From: CALIBK01 sp037444165 | GTDB taxonomy: Bacteria > Desulfobacterota > BSN033 > UBA1163 | Direction of reading: 5' to 3' | DNA: 28,384 bases | Assembly: GCA_037444165.1 (NCBI GenBank) | Contig: JBBIMX010000034.1 | Span: 1 to 28,384, forward strand | Part shown: positions 23,995 through 28,384 of the stretch, one piece after another | Layout: the number at the start of each line of letters is the position of its first letter | Numbering within the stretch: position 1 is the stretch's first letter | Notes under the pieces: model-generated | The model's input: only the letters and a program-made list of their open reading frames with translations | The model's database searches: none | What the model was told of the DNA's origin: nothing | Position numbers and translations under genes: made by a program

Positions 23995-24780
23995 TTACGG
24001 ATTCCTTTTTTTAGGTTTCTGGTTTCTCTCATAAATAATTCTTAATCCCTCGAGGGTAAGAAATTCATCGACTTCTTCGATCGATTTAGATTCCTTCGAA
24101 ATCAAATTGGCTAGTCCTCCGGTAGCTATCACTTTGGGATTGGATCCCATCTCCTTCTTCATTCGTTTCACAATCTCGTCAACCAGTCCCACATATCCAA
24201 AGAAGATCCCCGATTGCATGCTCTGAACCGTATTTTTCCCAATCACGTTTTTGGGTTTCAAGATCTCGATTCGGGGTAGTTTAGAGGCTCGTTGAAAGAG
24301 AGCCTCTGCGGAGATCCCAATTCCAGGAGCGATGGCCCCGCCTAAATATTCGCCTCTGGAAGAGACGGCGTCAAAGGTAGTCGCTGTGCCAAAGTCTACC
24401 ACGATCACACTCTTTTTATACCGTTCATAAGCAGCGACCGCATTGACAATCCGGTCAGCTCCCACTTCCTGAGGATGATCGTAGAGGATCTTCATTCCAG
24501 TCTCAATCTCGGGTCCCACAATAAGGGGTTTTACATGAAAATACTTCTCTGCCATTTCCTGAATCCTTTCGAGAACCGGAGGGACTACGCACGAGATGAT
24601 CAGACCTCTAAATTCTTCCATGGAAAGATGGTCAAACTGAAAGAGTTCACGAAAAAGGATTCCCCATTCATCTGCCGTCTTCTCCCTTTCTGTTCCCAAT
24701 CGCCAGTGGTCGACCAAAACCTTCTGATCATACACCCCTAACACGGTATTCGTATTGCCTATATCAATGACCAATAACAT
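23995..24780 (-). CDS. coaX: Type III pantothenate kinase
   Basis: Catalyses ATP-dependent phosphorylation of pantothenate, the first step of coenzyme A synthesis. Family motifs: the N-terminal phosphate loop DIGNTNT (6-12), GADR at 107-110 with the catalytic-site Asp, and the second phosphate motif DFGTATTFD at 129-137, then GGAIAPGIG and ATGGLA. The frame is open upstream to 24822, but ATG 24780 is clearly right: it follows AAGGAGG by 4 nt and puts DIGNTNT at the N-terminus, giving 261 residues. Located 10 nt after birA; the birA-coaX pairing is common in bacteria. Confidence 0.96.
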   Translation of the reverse strand: MLLVIDIGNTNTVLGVYDQKVLVDHWRLGTEREKTADEWGILFRELFQFDHLSMEEFRGLIISCVVPPVLERIQEMAEKYFHVKPLIVGPEIETGMKILYDHPQEVGADRIVNAVAAYERYKKSVIVVDFGTATTFDAVSSRGEYLGGAIAPGIGISAEALFQRASKLPRIEILKPKNVIGKNTVQSMQSGIFFGYVGLVDEIVKRMKKEMGSNPKVIATGGLANLISKESKSIEEVDEFLTLEGLRIIYERNQKPKKRNP

Positions 24781-24790
24781 AAGACCTCCT

Positions 24791-25783
24791 TCATTCAAGA
24801 TATTCAATATCCCCAGCGACAATCCTCCTTCGCTCCCCCTTTTTGATCCTTAAGATTAAAGCCCCCTCCGAATCCACATCCACCACCTCTCCTGTTAAAC
24901 GCTGACCGAAAGAGGTGACCCGAATCCTTCTCCCTTTGATCTTTGACCTTTCTCTCCAGGCCTTCAAGATCCTCTCTCCTCCTTCCTTCAAGAAGATCTC
25001 ATACCATTCTTCTAACTCTTTGAGAAGGGTCTGAAGACACTCTTTTCTCGAGAGCCGTTCTCCTTTTTCGATCTTCAGAGACGTAGCAAGAGGACGGATC
25101 TCTTCGGGGAATTGCCCTTCATCCATATTGAGATTGATCCCTATCCCAAGGATGACGAACTCAATTCGGTCCCCTTCGGATCGGATCTCATTAAGAAGGC
25201 CGGCTAATTTTCGATTTCCCAAAAGAATATCATTGGGCCATTTGATCAAAGGTTTAAGACCCGAGTATTTTTCTATCCCTTCCGCTGTGGCCACAGCAGC
25301 CATCAAGGTAATCAGGGAGGCTTGATGAGGTGGGATTTTGGGCCGGAGAATTACGGAGAGATAAAGATTGAGGAAGGGAGGAGAAAACCATTTCCTTCCA
25401 AGTCTTCCTCGCCCTCTTTTTTGGGACTCCGCCACTACTATTTCTCCCTCGTTTGCACCTTTTAAGGCTAATTCATAAGCCTTTGAATTGGTAGAATCGA
25501 TGGCACGAAAATAATGAATCCTTCTGCCCATCCATCGAGTTTGAAGATTGGATTTGATCTCAAATGGAATAAGAAGATCCGGGGAGCGAATGAGGCGATA
25601 TCCCGAGCGAGTGGAGGACTCCATTTCATATCCTAAGCTCCGGAGACGTCGAATTCGCTTCCAGACAGCGGTTCGGCTTATTCCTAAAAGGCGACCGATC
25701 TGTTCTCCGGAGATAGAGCGGGATGGAGATTTATGGAAGAGTTCGAGAATCCTCTCCTCCGCGGTTTGTTTTTGGATAGTCAT
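24791..25783 (-). CDS. birA: Bifunctional biotin-protein ligase / biotin repressor
   Basis: Attaches biotin to carrier proteins of biotin-dependent carboxylases through biotinyl-AMP. An N-terminal winged helix-turn-helix (about 20-65, ISGEQIGRLLGISRTAVWKRI) shows it is the group II type able to repress biotin genes. The catalytic domain has the biotinyl-AMP loop GRGRLGRKW at 124-132, KWPND at 181-185 and KLAGLL, and the C-terminal SH3-like domain ends RRIVAGDIEYL. At 330 residues it has the normal length. It lies 14 nt after fusA with no clear Shine-Dalgarno. It would serve the carboxylase system to which the carboxyltransferase at 19435-20991 belongs. Confidence 0.95.
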   Translation of the reverse strand: MTIQKQTAEERILELFHKSPSRSISGEQIGRLLGISRTAVWKRIRRLRSLGYEMESSTRSGYRLIRSPDLLIPFEIKSNLQTRWMGRRIHYFRAIDSTNSKAYELALKGANEGEIVVAESQKRGRGRLGRKWFSPPFLNLYLSVILRPKIPPHQASLITLMAAVATAEGIEKYSGLKPLIKWPNDILLGNRKLAGLLNEIRSEGDRIEFVILGIGINLNMDEGQFPEEIRPLATSLKIEKGERLSRKECLQTLLKELEEWYEIFLKEGGERILKAWRERSKIKGRRIRVTSFGQRLTGEVVDVDSEGALILRIKKGERRRIVAGDIEYLE

Positions 25784-25797
25784 TTCACGGAAATCGC

Positions 25798-27837
25798 TTA
25801 TCCAATCGCCTTATCGTAACGGCTGAATTGCATTGAAAACGTTCCTCGTCCCTGGGTAAGAGACCTCAAATCGGTTGAATATCCAAACATCTTGGTAAGA
25901 GGGGAGATGGCTTTGATCAGGACGACTTTTCCCTTGGGAGTAATGGTTTCTACAGAGCTCTTTCTCGCCTTTAAATCTCCTATCACTTCTCCCATAAATT
26001 CCTCTGGGACAATAATGTGGACTTCCATCATGGGTTCCAACAGAATAGGATGGGCCTTTCGACACCCCTCTTGAAGGGCATGGGAGGCAGCAATTTTCAG
26101 GGCAAGGGGAGAGGGATGATTCGGGTCGGTAACCGCTTTGATTAAGATGACTTTCAGATCGGTTAAAGGATAACCCATAATGACCCCTACCGTAGCCCCT
26201 TCCCTTACTCCCTCTTCAATAGCTGAAAGAGCCTCTGGATAGAGTGTTCCTTCAGGGAGTTCGGAATCAAATTCGATTCCCTTCCCTCGACCATTGGGAG
26301 AAACCCTTAAATGAACTTCTCCAAGGTGTTTTACTTCGTCTATTTCTTTAATAAAGCGATAGGAGGCCTCCGCCTCCTTTTCCACCGTTTCCCGATAGAC
26401 GACCTGAGGTTTTCCAACATTGACTTCCAAATGATAATCCGTAAGAAGACGATGAACCAATACCTCAAGATGTAACTCTCCCATTCCGGAGATAATCGTT
26501 TGCCCCGTGTCTTCGTCTAACTTAAATTGGAAGGTCGGATCCTCTTCGCTTAACTTCTCCAGGGAGTGGGTGAGTTTGTCTTGGTCTTTGCCTGTTTTGG
26601 GTTCCACGGCCACCGACATCACCGGTTTATAGAAGTCAATCGGTTCAAGTAAAATTGGATGATTTCGATCACAGAGGGTATCTCCCGTAATGGTCTCTTT
26701 TAAACCCATGACCGCCACAATCTCACCGGTTTTTGCCTCCTCGATTCTTGTCCGTTGATTGGCATGCATCTCGAAGATCCTCGAGACCTTTTCCATCTTC
26801 TTGATCCGCGGGTTATATACCTCTGCTCCCACCTTCAATATTCCTGAGTAGATTCGAATATAGACCAACTTTCTTCCCTCGTCCATCATCACTTTAAAAG
26901 CGAGGGCGGTTAAGGGTTCTTCATCCTTGGGTATTCTTTTTTCTTCCTCACCGGTGAGGGGATGTCTCCCTATCACGGGAGGAACATCGAGAGGGGAAGG
27001 GAGGTAGTCCACAATGGCATCAATGAGAGGTTGAATCCCCTGGTTTCGTAAAGCTGCCCCACATAGCACGGGGACAGCCTTCAGGGCGAGGGTGGACTTT
27101 CTCAGGGTATTCTTAATTTCCGATTCTGAGATTTCCTCTCCCCCAAGATATTTTTCCATGATAAGGTCGTCTAATTCAGCAAGGGACTCGATCATTTTGG
27201 AACGAGATTGAAAGGCCTCTTCTTCAAATTCCTTCGGGATGGTAATCTCCTTGAATTCTGTTCCCAAGCTGTATTCATCCCAAACGATTCCTCTATTTCG
27301 AATAAGATCCACCACTCCCCAAAATCGGTCTTCCGAACCCATAGGAATCTGAATGGGAATCGGGTTGGCCCCGAGTCGATCCACCATCATCTTCACGGTT
27401 CCCCAAAAATCGGCTCCCAATCGATCCATTTTGTTCACAAAGGCCAATTTGGGGACGCGATATTTGTCCGCTTGATGCCACACGGTTTCAGATTGAGGTT
27501 CCACTCCTTCTACCGCGCTAAAGATGGCAATGACTCCATCAAGAACCCTCAAAGAGCGTTCTACCTCAATGGTGAAATCGACATGGCCAGGGGTATCAAT
27601 GATGTGAATAAAATTCCCTTTCCATTCTACCGAAGTCACTGCGGAGGTAATGGTAATCCCTCTTTCTTGTTCTAATGGCATCCAATCCATTACCGTTGTT
27701 CCCTCATCGACTTCACCCATGCGGTGGATTTTCTTGGTATAGAAGAGGACCCTCTCGGTGACGGTCGTCTTCCCTGCATCGATGTGTGCCATAAATCCAA
27801 TATTTCTTGTTCTTGAAAGCCTTTTTTCTCCAGCCAT
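25798..27837 (-). CDS. fusA: Translation elongation factor G
   Basis: GTPase that drives ribosomal translocation. G1 AHIDAGKTT is at 17-25, switch I DWMPLEQERGITITSA follows, G3 is DTPGHVDF and G4 NKMD; domains II-V follow, including GMGELHLEVLVHRL and a C-terminus with MGEVIGDLKARK. Length is 679 residues, a little short of typical EF-G1. It is not in a rpsL-rpsG-fusA-tuf string operon here but heads fusA-birA-coaX, and VDEGTTVMDWMPLEQ resembles second EF-G copies found in Geobacter-like genomes, so it could be a paralogue. GAGG lies 3 nt before ATG. The promoter is upstream. Confidence 0.95.
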   Translation of the reverse strand: MAGEKRLSRTRNIGFMAHIDAGKTTVTERVLFYTKKIHRMGEVDEGTTVMDWMPLEQERGITITSAVTSVEWKGNFIHIIDTPGHVDFTIEVERSLRVLDGVIAIFSAVEGVEPQSETVWHQADKYRVPKLAFVNKMDRLGADFWGTVKMMVDRLGANPIPIQIPMGSEDRFWGVVDLIRNRGIVWDEYSLGTEFKEITIPKEFEEEAFQSRSKMIESLAELDDLIMEKYLGGEEISESEIKNTLRKSTLALKAVPVLCGAALRNQGIQPLIDAIVDYLPSPLDVPPVIGRHPLTGEEEKRIPKDEEPLTALAFKVMMDEGRKLVYIRIYSGILKVGAEVYNPRIKKMEKVSRIFEMHANQRTRIEEAKTGEIVAVMGLKETITGDTLCDRNHPILLEPIDFYKPVMSVAVEPKTGKDQDKLTHSLEKLSEEDPTFQFKLDEDTGQTIISGMGELHLEVLVHRLLTDYHLEVNVGKPQVVYRETVEKEAEASYRFIKEIDEVKHLGEVHLRVSPNGRGKGIEFDSELPEGTLYPEALSAIEEGVREGATVGVIMGYPLTDLKVILIKAVTDPNHPSPLALKIAASHALQEGCRKAHPILLEPMMEVHIIVPEEFMGEVIGDLKARKSSVETITPKGKVVLIKAISPLTKMFGYSTDLRSLTQGRGTFSMQFSRYDKAIG

Positions 27838-27869
27838 CTTCCTCGATGCATTCTATATATATCTTCGCA

Positions 27870-27898
27870 ATATTAAAGGGAAATTCAATAAATGTCAA
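27870..27898 (-). promoter_or_regulatory. Sigma70-like promoter for fusA-birA-coaX
   Basis: TTGACA (27898-27893), 17-nt spacer, TAATAT (27875-27870) on the minus strand. Transcription would begin near 27863, leaving a leader of about 25 nt before the fusA ATG. Confidence 0.65.
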
Positions 27899-28014
27899 AT
27901 CTCTGTGTCCTTTTTTAGAATCCTCGATCAAGAAGGGGTGAAATGAATTCGGTTTTAAGACGAGTCTAAATAAAAAATAAACAAATCGATCCCAAAAAAT
28001 ATTTTATAGAAAAC

Positions 28015-28043
28015 TTGACATTTATTTTTTTTTCTGTTAATTT
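28015..28043 (+). promoter_or_regulatory. Promoter of the tRNA-Tyr/tRNA-Gly operon
   Basis: TTGACA (28015-28020), 17-nt spacer, TAATTT (28038-28043), preceded by an A/T-rich tract like an UP element. The -10 box is weak, but the perfect -35 and upstream tract fit a stable-RNA promoter. Transcription would start about 100 nt before tRNA-Tyr. Confidence 0.5.
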
Positions 28044-28152
28044 AATTAAGTTCTGAATCTTATTAGTCTTAATTCCGCATATGTAACTCATTGTTTTTCC
28101 ATTCTTTTTCTCAGGAGGAGCTTGAATAATCATTAAATAGTCATTTCCTTAT

Positions 28153-28237
28153 GGAGAGGTTCCCGAGCGGCCAAAGGGGACAGACTGTAAATCTGTTGGC
28201 GATGCCTTCGGAGGTTCGAATCCTCCCCTCTCCACCA
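28153..28237 (+). tRNA. tRNA-Tyr (GTA anticodon)
   Basis: Acceptor stem GGAGAGG (28153-28159) pairs with CCTCTCC (28227-28233), followed by discriminator A and encoded CCA. The anticodon arm CAGAC-T-GTA-AA-TCTG gives GTA. The T arm is GGAGG-TTCGAAT-CCTCC. The long variable arm (TTGGCGATGCCTTC region) is the class II form normal for bacterial tRNA-Tyr. Confidence 0.97.
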
Positions 28238-28308
28238 GATCCATTAAACGGTTAATTGATTGAAAAATTTAAAAAATTATATATATATTATTATATCAGG
28301 AACTCAAC

Positions 28309-28384
28309 GCGGGAGTAGCTCAGTTGGTAGAGCATCAGCCTTCCAAGCTGAGGGTCGCGGGTTCGATCCCCGTTTCCCGCTCCA
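28309..28384 (+). tRNA. tRNA-Gly (TCC anticodon)
   Basis: Acceptor GCGGGAG (28309-28315) pairs with TTCCCGC (28374-28380, one G-T pair), followed by discriminator T and encoded CCA ending at the last base of the window. The anticodon loop CT-TCC-AA gives TCC, decoding GGA/GGG. D arm AGCTCAGTTGGTAGAGC and T loop GTTCGATCC are standard. It is complete at 76 nt. Confidence 0.97.

Larger units (their letters stand above)
27838..28152. other. AT-rich divergent intergenic region
   Basis: A 315-nt stretch without a gene between fusA (-) and tRNA-Tyr (+). It contains two divergent promoters with perfect TTGACA boxes, described separately, and an A/T-rich block at about 27970-28014 just upstream of the tRNA promoter that resembles an UP element. 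An AGGAGGAG at 28113-28120 is not followed by any usable ORF. I see no terminator or operator here. Confidence 0.6.

Noticed and set aside
28266..28298. AT-rich repeat-like tract between the tRNAs
   Set aside because: A simple TA-rich spacer without direct-repeat or att-like structure; no duplicated tRNA end that would indicate an integration site.
1..28384. CRISPR arrays, insertion sequences or prophage genes
   Set aside because: No regularly spaced direct repeats, transposase, integrase or terminal inverted repeats were seen; the gene content and style are uniform across the window.

Overview
The window looks like a chromosomal segment of a Gram-negative, probably anaerobic bacterium of the former Deltaproteobacteria (Desulfobacterota-like). 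This placement is inference. It rests on an Mla-type lipid ABC operon, a Slp outer-membrane lipoprotein, a tungstate (Tup) transporter, a free-standing acyl-CoA carboxyltransferase and long B12-binding radical SAM proteins, together with moderate GC and dense, mostly short-spaced operons. I see no phage, transposon, CRISPR array or rRNA. Two complete tRNA genes close the right edge.

Layout. 1-4484 (+): the last codons of an unknown gene, an acidic amino acid:cation symporter with its own terminator, an aspartate racemase-family enzyme, an MBL-fold hydrolase with a C-terminal helical domain, and a membrane class III adenylate cyclase. 4499-8028 (-): a periplasmic UlaG-like MBL protein followed by mlaE-mlaF-mlaD-like genes; the MlaE reading frame continues upstream of its first ATG and appears to start at ACG. 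8089-13728 (-): an RND/MMPL exporter, a CrtI-like FAD oxidoreductase and a B12-binding radical SAM enzyme, which may form a lipid or isoprenoid tailoring and export cassette. 13870-15057 (-): a ChaN-PDZ fusion. 15179-18079 (+): a leader containing an intrinsic terminator, then tupA-tupB-tupC. 18087-20991 (-): greA, a Slp lipoprotein and an isolated biotin-dependent carboxyltransferase. 21107-22174 (+): a Cache sensor that ends exactly where HAMP would begin. 22177-27837 (-): a 54-residue membrane protein coupled to yifB/comM, then coaX, birA and a fusA-type EF-G gene (transcribed fusA-birA-coaX). 27838-28384: a divergent AT-rich promoter region, then tRNA-Tyr and tRNA-Gly (+). The Tyr-Gly order is that of the classic tRNA-tufB operon, so tRNA-Thr and tuf may lie just past the edge.

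How the parts may work together. The symporter and racemase suggest aspartate/glutamate uptake and D/L interconversion. The Mla genes, the Slp lipoprotein and the RND-CrtI-radical SAM cassette all concern the envelope or its lipids. Tungstate uptake fits an anaerobe with tungsten or molybdenum enzymes. BirA would biotinylate the partner of the carboxyltransferase, which is not encoded here.

A recurring regulatory feature is a sigma70-like -10 box only about 6-12 nt upstream of the start codon, with no Shine-Dalgarno sequence. It is seen for the radical SAM, chaN, slp, cache and yifB genes, and predicts leaderless or nearly leaderless mRNAs. Other genes (coaX, mlaD, the carboxyltransferase) have strong Shine-Dalgarno sites.
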